A model generated the notes under the pieces. That model saw only the letters and a program-made list of their open reading frames with translations, had not been told where the DNA came from and did no database searches. A program made the translations under genes and the position numbers. From assembly GCF_003352915.1 (NCBI RefSeq), contig NZ_CP022314.1, forward strand, positions 404,541 through 468,099: a DNA stretch of 63,559 bases, read 5' to 3'. Below, one piece after another: positions 33,712 to 41,887 of this stretch (the stretch's first letter is position 1; each line of letters opens with the position of its first letter). Source of the DNA: Arthrobacter sp. PM3 (lineage in GTDB: Bacteria; Actinomycetota; Actinomycetes; Actinomycetales; Micrococcaceae).

Positions 33712-35214
33712 TCAGACCGCCGGGAGCGGAGGTTCGGCGTCGGCGGTTGCCGCAGCAGGGGGCGGGGGCGCCGAAATCCGGGCCGCGATCACTTCCTGGA
33801 GCCAGTAGTAGGAGGCTTTGGGCGTGCGGACCTGCGTGTCGAAATCGACGTGCACCAGGCCGAACGGCTGCTTGTAGCCGGCGGACCACTCGAAGTTGTC
33901 CATCAGGGACCACACGTAATACCCGCGGAGGTCCACGGATTCGGCCGCGCCGCCGGGTCGGGTGGCTTCCAGGGCCGCGCCGAGGTGGTCCGAGAGATAG
34001 CGGACGCGGCGCTCATCCGGAATGATCCGCCGGTCCGCCGCGGCATCCCGGACCACGATGTCCTCGAAGCTCGCGCCGCCCTCGGTGATATAGACCGGCG
34101 GGAGGTCCGGATAGCGTTCAGCCATCTCGGCCAGGGCGACGGGCATGTACTCGGGCTTGACCGGCCAGCCGTAGGCCGTGGTCTCGGTGTCCGGGAAGGA
34201 CGCGATGTGGAAGGGCGCACCCGGCGTGCCGCTGAGGTCCTCCCCCATGGCCTCGGCCATCCCGGGCGGCACGGCCCCTTCCCCCGGGCCCGAGGCTACG
34301 CGGGTGGGCATGTAGTAGTTCAGTCCGTAGAAGTCCAGCGGCTGGGAGATCAGCGCCATGTCTTCGGCGGACGGGTTGAAGGAGGACGAAAAGAACGTCG
34401 CGGCCCGGATGACGTCGGGGTACTTGCCGAGCAGCACCGGGTCGGCGTAGAGCCGGTTCTGCGCCACGTCCATGAGCCCGGCACTGAGCTTGTCCAGCGG
34501 GTTGGCGGTGGCCGGGACCATTGGCGAGTAGACGTTTGTCATGCCGATCCCGCCGGAAACGTTGGCCGCCCGCAGCGCCTGGAGCGCCAGGCCGTGGCCC
34601 AGCAGCTGGTGGTGCACGGTCGGCAGGGCCTTGAGCAGGAGCGATTCCCCGGGCGCGTGCATGCCCAGGGCGTAGCCGTTCGTGGTGACGGTGGCCGGCT
34701 CATTGACCGTCACCCAGCGGGCCACGCGGTCCCCGTAGGCGGCCGCCGCGATGGCGGCGAACTCTCCGAGCCGGTAGGCCGTGTCCCGGTTCATCCAGCC
34801 GCCTGCCTCATCAAGCGGCAGCGGGGTGTCCCAGTGGTAGAGCGTGGCCATGGGGGAAATGCCGTTGGCGAGCAGGAGGTCGATCAGCCGGTCATAGAAG
34901 TCCAGTCCGGCCTGGTTCACGGGGCCGCTGCCGCCGGGCTGGATCCGGGGCCAGGACAGCGAGAACCGGTAGGAATCGATCCCGAGATCCTTCATCAGCG
35001 CCACGTCCTCGGGCATCCGGTGGTAGTGGTCGCAGGAAACCGCCGGACTCTGGTCCTCGACGATCGACCCGGGCTTGGCGGCGAATACGTCCCATCCGGA
35101 GGGGCCGCGGCCGTCTTCGTCGAGCGCCCCCTCGATCTGGAAGGCGGACGTCGCCACGCCCAGCGTGAAACCGGGCGGTAGCAGGGCAGCCAACTCCTTG
35201 GCGGAAGCGTTCAT
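33712..35214 (-). CDS. Glycoside hydrolase family 1 beta-glucosidase
   Basis: 500-residue GH1 enzyme, hydrolysing beta-glucosides or related beta-glycosides in the cytoplasm. The acid/base Glu is in VTVNEPAT (about residue 175), the nucleophile Glu in PPVYITEGG (about residue 385), and the N-terminal glycone site shows ATSAFQIEGALDEDGRG. WSLMDNFEWSAGY near the end is a further hallmark. The C-terminal 25 residues are a Pro/Ala tail. AGAGG lies upstream of ATG 35214. No LacI-type regulator or sugar transporter is adjacent, so the inducer is unknown. Confidence 0.94.
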   Translation of the reverse strand: MNASAKELAALLPPGFTLGVATSAFQIEGALDEDGRGPSGWDVFAAKPGSIVEDQSPAVSCDHYHRMPEDVALMKDLGIDSYRFSLSWPRIQPGGSGPVNQAGLDFYDRLIDLLLANGISPMATLYHWDTPLPLDEAGGWMNRDTAYRLGEFAAIAAAAYGDRVARWVTVNEPATVTTNGYALGMHAPGESLLLKALPTVHHQLLGHGLALQALRAANVSGGIGMTNVYSPMVPATANPLDKLSAGLMDVAQNRLYADPVLLGKYPDVIRAATFFSSSFNPSAEDMALISQPLDFYGLNYYMPTRVASGPGEGAVPPGMAEAMGEDLSGTPGAPFHIASFPDTETTAYGWPVKPEYMPVALAEMAERYPDLPPVYITEGGASFEDIVVRDAAADRRIIPDERRVRYLSDHLGAALEATRPGGAAESVDLRGYYVWSLMDNFEWSAGYKQPFGLVHVDFDTQVRTPKASYYWLQEVIAARISAPPPPAAATADAEPPLPAV

Positions 35215-35350
35215 CGCGGGACCTCTATGTAGTTTCGGTGGTGGTGGACTGATCTTAGGCCCCCACCGGGCCCGGCGCCACGATTTCGCGGGGCCGACGG
35301 CGCCGGGTCGCGTGCCGGGCCCGGCGCCGTCCGCCGCTCAGGACACGGGC

Positions 35351-35740
35351 TCAGAACACCTGCGTCTCCGGCCCGAAGAGGAAGTCCTTGGCATGTGCCA
35401 CGGCCTTCCGGAAGGCGTCGTTCCGCAGGCCGACGAGTTGCCCCGCCTCGTCCGCGGAGGGTTCCAGGTACTCGGTGAAGCCGGGCCGCAGGACCCAGAT
35501 ATCGCCTGCGGGCGGCAGGTAGAACACGCCGAAGGAACGGTGCTGGCTGTCCTCGGCCGTCCAGACCGGAACGACGGCCAGCGCCGCGCCGGTGTCAATG
35601 TTGATCCACTGCGCCCGGGGCAGCGGGGCCTCATGCGCCTCCGGATCCAGGAAAGGGGCCGTGCCCGTGCCCCAGCGCTGTTCAAAACGCTCGTGGAACA
35701 CCGGCATTAGGTGTGAGTCGTAGCGGCGCCACGCGCTCAT
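35351..35740 (-). CDS. Hypothetical protein
   Basis: 129 residues, soluble, beginning MSAWRRYDSHLMPVFHERFE. It contains LPRAQWINIDTGAALAVVPV and SFGVFYLPPAGDIWVLRPGF, a beta-rich middle, and a helical end KAVAHAKDFLFGPETQVF. GGAGGAGA precedes the ATG. I do not recognise a family. It is last in a leftward run with a J-protein and Hsp20. Confidence 0.7.
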   Translation of the reverse strand: MSAWRRYDSHLMPVFHERFEQRWGTGTAPFLDPEAHEAPLPRAQWINIDTGAALAVVPVWTAEDSQHRSFGVFYLPPAGDIWVLRPGFTEYLEPSADEAGQLVGLRNDAFRKAVAHAKDFLFGPETQVF

Positions 35741-35805
35741 GGACGATCTCCTCCTCGGTGACGGGCGGGACTGGTGGGTTGGCAGGTCTGATGGGGCGGT
35801 GGCGG

Positions 35806-36198
35806 TCAGGGTTCCCAGCGGACCGGGAACACGCGCACCAACGGATCCCGACGCCGGATGATGTGCACCGGGATGTCCCGGCCGCCCGCACCGGCAGTCT
35901 CCGCGGTGGCGCCGCCGGCTTTATGCTCGCCGGATTCAGCACCGGATTCGCCGGCCGCCGGGCCCATGCCGGCGTCGTAGGCCGCCCGCGCCACCGGATC
36001 GCGCAGGACTGCGAAGGCGTCCAGAATCGCACGCACGTCGCTGTCAGGACCCCCCGCGCCCGCGTCGGGATGGCCGACGTCGGGATGGCGCCGGCGCATC
36101 AGGGCCCGGAAGGCACGACTGATCTCCTGCCGGCTCGCGTCCGGGGAGACCCGCAGCAGCGCATAGTAGCCGCGCGAATCGGGATTCCTCTCAGACAT
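35806..36198 (-). CDS. J-domain (DnaJ-like) protein
   Basis: 130 residues. The N-terminal J domain spans about residues 9-75: GYYALLRVSPDASRQEISRA and RALMRRRHPDVG, with the essential HPD at 38-40, and a closing DAFAVLRDPVARAAYDAG. A Gly/Ala/Glu-rich linker and a short C-terminal segment (DIPVHIIRRRDPLVRVFPV) follow; zinc-finger and client-binding domains of full DnaJ are absent. Such short J-proteins stimulate Hsp70 for special clients. It lies between the hypothetical gene and hsp20, consistent with a chaperone role. Confidence 0.85.
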   Translation of the reverse strand: MSERNPDSRGYYALLRVSPDASRQEISRAFRALMRRRHPDVGHPDAGAGGPDSDVRAILDAFAVLRDPVARAAYDAGMGPAAGESGAESGEHKAGGATAETAGAGGRDIPVHIIRRRDPLVRVFPVRWEP

Positions 36199-36260
36199 GG
36201 CACTCCCCCTGCGGGCAGCAGGGCCGGCGCCGCGCTGTCCGCGCGGCGCCGGCCCCTGCG

Positions 36261-36689
36261 CTACTTGCCGATCTCCTGCATCTTGTCCTGCGAATGGGTG
36301 ATTTCTATCTTCCTCGGCTTGGCCTGCTCCGCCACGGGGATGCGCAGCGTCAGCACGCCGTCGGCATAGTTTGCCTTGACGTTCTCCGTGTCGAGGGTCT
36401 CCCCGAGGATCAGTTGACGGCTGAAGACGCCGCGCGGGCGCTCCGAAACTGTGAGCTCCACGTTGGGCTGCGCCGGATCGCGACGCTCTGCCCGGACCGT
36501 CAGGACATTGCGTTCGATATCGAGCCCGATCGAGTCGACGTTGACCCCCGGGAGGTCGAACGCGACGACGAATTCACCGTCCTCCTGCCACGCGTCCATG
36601 GGCATGGCGGCGGGGCGCGCCGTCGTCCCAAGGACTTGCTGGGCCAGCCGGTCAAAATCACGGAACGGATCCGTCCGAAGTAACATCAT
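36261..36689 (-). CDS. Hsp20 small heat-shock protein
   Basis: 142-residue alpha-crystallin-type holdase. The alpha-crystallin domain runs from [20 protein letters not shown] (about residue 33) through [10 protein letters not shown] to the conserved [11 protein letters not shown]. The C-terminal IxI-type anchoring tail is short (RKIEITHS). AAGGAG lies ahead of ATG 36689 (MMLLRTDPF); a longer in-frame start at 36734 would cover that site. It is divergent from an HspR-like regulator, with a 9-bp inverted repeat between them. Confidence 0.92.
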   Translation of the reverse strand: MMLLRTDPFRDFDRLAQQVLGTTARPAAMPMDAWQEDGEFVVAFDLPGVNVDSIGLDIERNVLTVRAERRDPAQPNVELTVSERPRGVFSRQLILGETLDTENVKANYADGVLTLRIPVAEQAKPRKIEITHSQDKMQEIGK

Positions 36690-36732
36690 TTCCCACTCCT
36701 TCAGCGCGGGTTGGTCTGTATTTCTCTCGGTC

Positions 36733-36762
36733 ATCCACCACTCTTTTTCTATGGTGGTGGAT
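36733..36762. promoter_or_regulatory. 9-bp inverted repeat, candidate operator between hsp20 and hspR-like gene
   Basis: ATCCACCAC (36733-36741) and GTGGTGGAT (36754-36762) are perfectly complementary across 12 nt, beside an AT-rich stretch ATATAGATTTTTTATAG. It does not match the HAIR box (CTTGAGT-N7-ACTCAAG) of classical HspR. Confidence 0.5.
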
Positions 36763-36826
36763 ATAGATTTTTTATAGCACCAGTGACAGACTGAGGCAAG
36801 GAAAAAATTGCCGTGCGGGAGGAAAA

Positions 36827-37114
36827 ATGGCGCAGCGCAGTTCCGGGGCGGGCCTCTACGCCATTTCCGTTGTGGCGCAACTAGTGGGCACGGGTCAGCA
36901 GAACATCCGGCTCTACGAGCGTCGCGGATTGCTCAGCCCCGAGCGCACCGCGGGCGGCACCCGCCAGTACAGCGAAGCGGACCTCGCTGTGCTGCGGCGG
37001 ATCGGCGAACTCCTGGAGGAGGGCCTGAACCTGGCCGGGGTGGCCAAGGTGATGGAGCTGGAGGCTGCCAACGCGCGGCTGCGCGCCGAACTCAAGCAGG
37101 CGCGCAGCCGCTGA
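36827..37114 (+). CDS. HspR-like MerR-family regulator
   Basis: 95 residues. The N-terminal winged helix shows [40 protein letters not shown] and [18 protein letters not shown], close to the HspR pattern (ISVAAQLAG..., DEGVNLAGI...). A short coiled coil ends the protein. HspR represses dnaK/clpB and hsp20 genes in actinobacteria and binds DNA with DnaK as co-repressor. Here it is divergent from hsp20, the expected target. GGGAGG precedes ATG 36827. The typical HAIR operator is not seen, so its binding site may be the 36733-36762 repeat. Confidence 0.82.
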   Translation: MAQRSSGAGLYAISVVAQLVGTGQQNIRLYERRGLLSPERTAGGTRQYSEADLAVLRRIGELLEEGLNLAGVAKVMELEAANARLRAELKQARSR

Positions 37115-37136
37115 CAGCTCAGTCCGTGCCGGGGGC

Positions 37137-37919
37137 TCAGTCCGTGCCGGCCTCGGCGGTGGAGAGCGTGCCGGTGATCTGCTCGCCCGGAATGCGGGCC
37201 GTTCGCCAGGTATCCAGAGCGATCACCGCGCCCAGCACCACGAGCGAAATCGAGAAGGCGCCCAGGGCGTCGGTCAGCCAGTGGTAGCCGAGGTAGAGGC
37301 GGCTGACCGCGGCGAAGAAGATGCCGATCCCCGCCACGATGAAGGCGATGACGGCGGACATGGGGTTCTTCCGGCGGGAAAAGACCAGGTAGGTGGTGAC
37401 CAGCAGGAAGTCGCAGGCGCCGAGGACGTGGCCGGACGGAAAGGAGAAGGTGGAGTCGGCGCCGAAGAGCATCAGGTCCTGCGGGGGCCTGTGGCGTTCC
37501 ACGATCCGGCCGATCACCTGGGCCAGGATCACACCGGTCAGCATGGCGCCGGCGAGGAGCATCGGCCGCCAGGCGTGCTTGGCGGCCAGCCCCCAGGCCA
37601 CGGTGACGATCAGGACGATGATCGGCAGGCCGACCGGTCCGAAGACGATCGCCAGGATGATCATGATGGTAGTGGCGGGTTCGCCGCGCATGCTCACGAG
37701 CCAGGACCGCACGGGCTCGTCCGCGGCCGCGATGCCGCCGTGCTGCAGGACACTTGTCAGGATCACGACGAACAGTGCGGCGCCGAGGATCATCAGCCCG
37801 ACGGCGATGCGGTAGAGGTTCCGGCGGGCCGTCACGCTCATGTACCGCTCTTCAACGACGAACTTCTCGTGGAAGGTCCGCCACCGGCCTTGCGATGTTC
37901 CTGATTGGGATTCTGTCAT
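37137..37919 (-). CDS. PAP2-family membrane phosphatase
   Basis: 260 residues with about six membrane helices and the three-part acid phosphatase signature: RIVERHRPPQ (about residue 140), FPSGHVLG (about residue 160) and SRLYLGYHWLTD (about residue 210). This fits lipid phosphatases of the PgpB/undecaprenyl-pyrophosphate class, with the active site facing outside. The start is set at ATG 37919; a later ATG (MSVTARRN) is possible. At its 3' end a 17-bp segment containing GCTCAGTCCGTGCCGG is tandemly duplicated, so the last codons and stop appear twice. Confidence 0.88.
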   Translation of the reverse strand: MTESQSGTSQGRWRTFHEKFVVEERYMSVTARRNLYRIAVGLMILGAALFVVILTSVLQHGGIAAADEPVRSWLVSMRGEPATTIMIILAIVFGPVGLPIIVLIVTVAWGLAAKHAWRPMLLAGAMLTGVILAQVIGRIVERHRPPQDLMLFGADSTFSFPSGHVLGACDFLLVTTYLVFSRRKNPMSAVIAFIVAGIGIFFAAVSRLYLGYHWLTDALGAFSISLVVLGAVIALDTWRTARIPGEQITGTLSTAEAGTD

Positions 37920-38116
37920 GGTGCCGTGCCGCCTTCGCGCCGTATGTGGACATTCTCTGCTGAAGATTATCCCGGTTGTCCGCCGGGTGGCACGAGGCGG
38001 TCTGTGGACACGCCTCGGCGCCCGACTGCCTGCGCGGATTTTGCCAAGTGCCGAAGGTCCCGGGTTGAGAAGGAACCGCAGGTCACCGTCGCGGGACGCC
38101 CCGACACGGTGTTTTG

Positions 38117-38154
38117 AGGGCCAAAAACGGCTTTCAGAGGACTTGACGGCCCTA
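38117..38154. promoter_or_regulatory. Paired GGCCCT motifs and -10 element before a 69-residue gene
   Basis: AGGGCCAAAAACGG (38117-38130) and GGACTTGACGGCCCTA (38139-38154) are oppositely oriented relatives of GTGACTTTCGGCCCTA found before the universal stress protein gene (40616). All resemble degenerate DosR boxes (GGGACTTNNGNCCC). TATAAATAT follows at 38153-38161 as a likely -10. Low to moderate certainty. Confidence 0.35.
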
Positions 38155-38222
38155 TAAATATGACGTTATTGTTCCTTCAACTATTGGGGCCAAGAAATGG
38201 AAACTCCAAGAAAGACTGTGCA

Positions 38223-38432
38223 ATGACCCAAGTTACCCCGACCATCGAGATCCAGGTCGACAGCCGGAAGGTCCTCGACGACCGCCTCAACGACGCCGTG
38301 AACGGCCTCCAGCGGCTCGCGATGAAGACAGGAACCCACGGCATCCTGCTGACGCGGCACAAGCCGGGACACTACACGGCGGCCCTGTCTGACCAGGTGC
38401 CCTTCGGCATGACCCGCGAACTGGTTCACTGA
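38223..38432 (+). CDS. Small conserved-looking protein, unknown (69 residues)
   Basis: 69 residues: a beta-rich start (TPTIEIQVDSRKVLDDRLND) then a helix and HGILLTRHKPGHYTAALSDQ. The composition and codon use are those of a real gene, and an AT-rich promoter-like region lies about 60 nt upstream. The start ATG 38223 has only a weak AAGAAAG site. No family known to me. It is followed by the long hairpin at 38454-38516. A frame extending upstream to 38160 contains the promoter-like sequence and is rejected. Confidence 0.7.
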   Translation: MTQVTPTIEIQVDSRKVLDDRLNDAVNGLQRLAMKTGTHGILLTRHKPGHYTAALSDQVPFGMTRELVH

Positions 38433-38453
38433 GCCGGATTCCACCGACCACAG

Positions 38454-38516
38454 CAACGCGGGGTCATTTCCGGCCCGTCCGACCGCTTCGGATGGGCCGG
38501 AAATGACCCCGCGTTG
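38454..38516. terminator. 29-nt-arm palindrome between convergent genes
   Basis: Arms 38454-38482 and 38488-38516 are complementary except for one position (a possible G-U pair) with a 5-nt loop. The core contains GGGGTCATTTCCGGCCC. It would terminate both the small gene and the leftward aldo/keto reductase operon. There is no T-run; the unusual length also fits a REP-like element. Confidence 0.75.
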
Positions 38517-38532
38517 GTTCGTTTAACGGCAG

Positions 38533-39564
38533 CTAGCGGCCGCCTTCGAGCTTCCGGTTGCGCTGCTCCTGGGCCATCGGCCCGTAGGGATAGACGCCGA
38601 CGCACGGCCGGCTGACCTCGGTCAGCCGGTCCGTCTCGTCCGCGGTGAGCCGGAGTTCGGCTGCCGCGAGGTTGTCGGCGAGCTGCTCGGCCGTCCGCGC
38701 GCCGAGGATCACCGACGTGACGGCAGGCCGGTCCGCCAGCCAGGCCAGCGCCACCTGCGACGGGCTCACACCGTGCCGGCCGGCGGTTTCCTCGACCGCG
38801 CCGATCACGTCCCAGGTGCGCGGGTCGGCATTCCGGGCCTCCCACGCTTCCATCCCCCGCTTCGGATTCTCGCCGAGGCGGGTAGCGCCGACCGGCGCTT
38901 GGTCACGCTTGTACTTGCCGGACAGCCAGCCGCCGCCCAGCGGGGACCAGGGCAGCAGCCCGATGCCGGCGTCGAGCGAAGCCGGCACGATTTCCGACTC
39001 GATGTCGCGGACCAGCAGGCTGTACTGCGGCTGCAGCGTCACCGGCGCGCTCCAGCCGTGGGCTTTGGCCACGTGGACGGCTTTGGTCAACTGCCAGCCC
39101 AGGAAGTTGGAGAAGCCGTAGTAGGCGATCTTCCCGCTCGTGACGGCGTCGTGCAGGAACCGGAGGGTCTCCTCCAGTGGGGTGACAGGGTCCCACGCGT
39201 GCAGCTGGTAGAGGTCGATCTGCTCCACGCCCAACCGGCGCAGTGAATCATCCAGGGCCCGGACCAGGTGCCGGCGGGAGGTTCCGACGTCGTTCGGGGC
39301 CAGGCCCATCGGGAAGCGGCCCTTGGTGGCGACGACGGCCCGGTCCCGGACCTCCGCCCGGTCCGCCAGCCAGCGGCCGATGATTTCCTCCGAGACGCCC
39401 GAGCTGTAGACGTCGGCGGTGTCGATGAAGTTGCCGCCCGCGGCGAAGTAGTCGTCCAGGATGGCCCGGGACTGTTCCTCGGTGGCCTCGGCGCCGAAGG
39501 TCATGGTGCCCAGTGCGTAATTGGAGACAACAGCGCCGCTGTTGCCCAGGGTGCGGTATTCCAT
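38533..39564 (-). CDS. Aldo/keto reductase
   Basis: 343-residue NADPH-dependent (alpha/beta)8 reductase. The catalytic tetrad is visible: Asp and Tyr in DTADVYSSG (about residues 50-58), Lys in VVATKGRF and His in LYQLHAWD. SVILGARTAEQLADNL near the C-terminus binds the cofactor phosphate. It resembles the YajO/YghZ-type group; the physiological substrate is unknown. GAGGAG precedes ATG 39564. It is the second gene of a leftward pair with an extended-SDR gene (53-nt gap). Confidence 0.92.
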   Translation of the reverse strand: MEYRTLGNSGAVVSNYALGTMTFGAEATEEQSRAILDDYFAAGGNFIDTADVYSSGVSEEIIGRWLADRAEVRDRAVVATKGRFPMGLAPNDVGTSRRHLVRALDDSLRRLGVEQIDLYQLHAWDPVTPLEETLRFLHDAVTSGKIAYYGFSNFLGWQLTKAVHVAKAHGWSAPVTLQPQYSLLVRDIESEIVPASLDAGIGLLPWSPLGGGWLSGKYKRDQAPVGATRLGENPKRGMEAWEARNADPRTWDVIGAVEETAGRHGVSPSQVALAWLADRPAVTSVILGARTAEQLADNLAAAELRLTADETDRLTEVSRPCVGVYPYGPMAQEQRNRKLEGGR

Positions 39565-39617
39565 GAAACTCCTCTGTGCCCGGGGCTTCCGTGCCGGGCG
39601 ACTCTGTGCCGGGCGGT

Positions 39618-40490
39618 TCAGTCTTCGGTGGGTGTGGTGCGGTTGGAGTGGTAGTTCCGCCAACTGTGTTCAGGCGCGTAGCCCAGGAGTCGCTTGGCTT
39701 TGTCGATCGAGAGCAGGGTCTCGTGCTCGCCCAGGTCCTTAGCGACCTTGACATTCGGGAAAACCTCGGCGGCCAGGCTGGCGCTGGACCGGCTCATCAC
39801 GGTGTCCTCGTTGGCGATGATGAACGCCTCGAAGCCCGGCCGGCCGTGCACGAGGGCGAGAGCCACCGCCTGCGCGCCGTCACGGCCGTCGATGTATCCC
39901 CAGAGGTTCCACTTCCGCAGGGTCGCGTCGCGGTCGAACGACGGGAACTCCTCATAGTCCTCCGGGTCCATCACGTTGGAGAACCGCAGGCCGGTGATGC
40001 TCAGCTCCGGATCCCAGCGAGTCAGCTGGATGGCCATCTGTTCCTCGAGGTGCTTGACCAGCGAGTAGGTGCTCTCCGGCCGGGCCGGGTACTCCTCGTC
40101 CACCGGCATGTAGGGAGGGTCGACGTCGAACGGCAGACCCAGCACCGTCTCGCTGGAGGCGTAGACAATCTTCTTGATCCCGGCCCGGCGGGCGGCCTGG
40201 AAGACGTTATAGGTGGACTGCATGTTGTTCTCGAACGTGGCGGCATCCGGGGCAAGGCCGGGAGCGGGAATCGCGGCCAGGTGCACGACGGCGTCAAAGC
40301 CGGCGTGGCGGTCCTCGAGGCCGAGGAAGACGTCCACCACCTGGCCGTAGTTGCGCAGGTCCACCTCCGTGAAGCCCGGGCCGCGCGCGCCGGCCCGGTC
40401 TAGGCTCGTCACCTCATGGCCGTCCTCCACCAGCCGCCGGACGACGCTCCGTCCCAGCTTTCCGCTTCCTCCGGTCACAGCAACTTTCAT
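39618..40490 (-). CDS. NAD-dependent epimerase/dehydratase family protein (extended SDR)
   Basis: 290 residues. The Rossmann motif is VTGGSGKLGRSVVRRL at the N-terminus (GGxGxxG), with an Asp after beta-2 (SLDRAG) pointing to NAD. The catalytic YSLVK (YxxxK) is near residue 150. A typical nucleotide-sugar epimerase C-terminal lobe follows (WGYIDGRDGAQAVALAL). The substrate is open; uronate dehydrogenases share this size and motif set. GAGGAG precedes ATG 40490. It is divergent from the universal stress protein gene. Confidence 0.88.
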   Translation of the reverse strand: MKVAVTGGSGKLGRSVVRRLVEDGHEVTSLDRAGARGPGFTEVDLRNYGQVVDVFLGLEDRHAGFDAVVHLAAIPAPGLAPDAATFENNMQSTYNVFQAARRAGIKKIVYASSETVLGLPFDVDPPYMPVDEEYPARPESTYSLVKHLEEQMAIQLTRWDPELSITGLRFSNVMDPEDYEEFPSFDRDATLRKWNLWGYIDGRDGAQAVALALVHGRPGFEAFIIANEDTVMSRSSASLAAEVFPNVKVAKDLGEHETLLSIDKAKRLLGYAPEHSWRNYHSNRTTPTED

Positions 40491-40615
40491 CAGGAACTCC
40501 TCGGGTGGCAGGCGCGGCGGACCGTCATGGCCCGGCAGGTGTCCGGCCCCTTCTCCGGGGCCGGCAGTCACCGTCCCACCCTACGGGGAGCCGCGGGCGG
40601 TGCCCAGACCCCCGC

Positions 40616-40631
40616 GTGACTTTCGGCCCTA
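40616..40631 (+). promoter_or_regulatory. DosR-like box before the universal stress protein gene
   Basis: GTGACTTTCGGCCCTA matches 11 of 14 positions of GGGACTTTAGTCCC and lies about 35-50 nt before ATG 40666. Universal stress protein genes are classic DosR targets in mycobacteria. No dosR gene is in the window. Confidence 0.4.
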
Positions 40632-40665
40632 GGCAGTTCGGGCAGCCCGGGGCAGGCTGGGGCCC

Positions 40666-41130
40666 ATGAACGGTGATCAGCGCATTGTCGTGGGCGTGGA
40701 CGGTTCCGAGTTTTCGACGACGGCGCTCCGGTTCGCCGGGCGCTTGTCCACGAGCCTGAACGTCCCGCTGGAGGTCGTCACGTGCCTTGGCACGTCCGAT
40801 TTCTTTCTGGCCTCCCACCTGCCGGAGGAAAGTACGCCCACCACCACGCAGCTGGAGGAGACCGCCAAACGCCTCGTGGACCAGGCCCTGGAACGCGCTT
40901 TCGGCGACTCGCGCCCGGAAGGACTCACCCGGTCCGTCAAGTTCGGTCCCGCGGCGAAGGTCCTCGTCGATGAGAGCCGGAACGCCCAGATGCTGGTGGT
41001 GGGCCGGCGCGGCAAGGGCGGGTTCCTGTCCCAGGTCATGGGTTCGGTCAGCGGGGCCTGCGCGGCCCACGCGCACTGCCCGGTACTGGTGGTCGGCCAG
41101 GGCGCGGAAGACCGCCGGACCACGGAATGA
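40666..41130 (+). CDS. Universal stress protein (UspA family)
   Basis: 154 residues, one UspA domain. The N-terminal strand RIVVGVDGSEFSTTALRFAG and the ATP-binding loop VVGRRGKGGFLSQVMGSVS (G-2x-G-9x-G-S) indicate the nucleotide-binding subgroup. CPVLVVG ends the fold. It overlaps the SRPBCC gene by ATGA, so the two are translated together. Upstream there is a DosR-like box and a CAGGCT box 7 nt before the ATG. Likely a stress or energy-limitation protein. Confidence 0.92.
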   Translation: MNGDQRIVVGVDGSEFSTTALRFAGRLSTSLNVPLEVVTCLGTSDFFLASHLPEESTPTTTQLEETAKRLVDQALERAFGDSRPEGLTRSVKFGPAAKVLVDESRNAQMLVVGRRGKGGFLSQVMGSVSGACAAHAHCPVLVVGQGAEDRRTTE

Positions 41131-41858
41131 ACGACGCCGGAGCCGTTCCGGCGTCCTCCCGGATGCGCGGACCGCTCGCGGCGCTTGCCGCCGCCGCGGC
41201 CGGGGCGGTGTACGTGCTGGCTGTCCGGCCCCGGATCCTGCGCTGGGGAGCCAGCACCCAGGAGGCCGCCGGCCCCCTCCCCGGGGACGAGATGGTCACC
41301 GCCCCGCGCATGCAAAGCACCCGGGCCGTCACCATTGCGGCCCCGGTGGCAGACGTCTGGCCGTGGCTTGTCCAGCTGGGCGCCGGACGCGGCGGCCTGT
41401 ACTCCTACGACTGGCTGGAGAACGCGGCGGGCCTGGACATTCACAGCGCGGACCGGATTATCCCGGAACTGCAGCAGTTGCGGGTCGGCGACGTCGTTCC
41501 GCTGACCCCTGACGTCGGCCTGGCGGTGCGCGTCCTCCAGCCCGGGGAAGTGCTGGCGATGGGCGGAACGATCGATGCGCGCGCCGGGGGGATGGCGCCG
41601 GACGGAGTGATTTCGACGGGGCCCCGGGTGGAGGTCGGCTGGACGTTTGTGCTGCGGCCGGCCGGTGCCCATGCCACCCGGCTGGTGTCCCGCACCCGGT
41701 ACGACTACTCGCCGCTGGCCGCGGGGCTCGTCCTGCGCCCGCTGCTGGAGCCGGTGCAGTTCGTGATGGAGCGGCGGATGCTCCTGGGCATCCGTGCCCG
41801 CGCTGAACGGTCCGCCAGGGGTCATGACACGGGACACCGCAAACGGCGCGGCGCCTGA
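41127..41858 (+). CDS. SRPBCC-family membrane-anchored protein
   Basis: 243 residues. A hydrophobic N-terminal segment (LAALAAAAAGAVYVLAV) probably anchors the protein. It is followed by a START/SRPBCC ligand-binding fold: STRAVTIAAPVADVWPWLVQ, GAGRGGLYSYDWLENAAG, VGWTFVLRPAGAHATRLVSR, and a final helix MERRMLLGIRARAER. The family binds hydrophobic ligands, but none can be named. It overlaps the Usp gene by 4 nt. Confidence 0.82.
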   Translation: MNDAGAVPASSRMRGPLAALAAAAAGAVYVLAVRPRILRWGASTQEAAGPLPGDEMVTAPRMQSTRAVTIAAPVADVWPWLVQLGAGRGGLYSYDWLENAAGLDIHSADRIIPELQQLRVGDVVPLTPDVGLAVRVLQPGEVLAMGGTIDARAGGMAPDGVISTGPRVEVGWTFVLRPAGAHATRLVSRTRYDYSPLAAGLVLRPLLEPVQFVMERRMLLGIRARAERSARGHDTGHRKRRGA

Positions 41859-41887
41859 TCCCTCACGCGTCTATTGCCTTACGTCCC

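Noticed and set aside
35268..35345. GC-rich repeats of CCGGGCCCGGCGCC after the GH1 region as a terminator or mobile element
   Set aside because: The pairing is ambiguous with several equal alternatives and the stretch lies upstream of GH1, so no confident call is possible.
37117..37150. 17-bp tandem duplication at the end of the PAP2 gene as a regulatory site
   Set aside because: It only duplicates the last codons and stop; a simple replication slip explains it.
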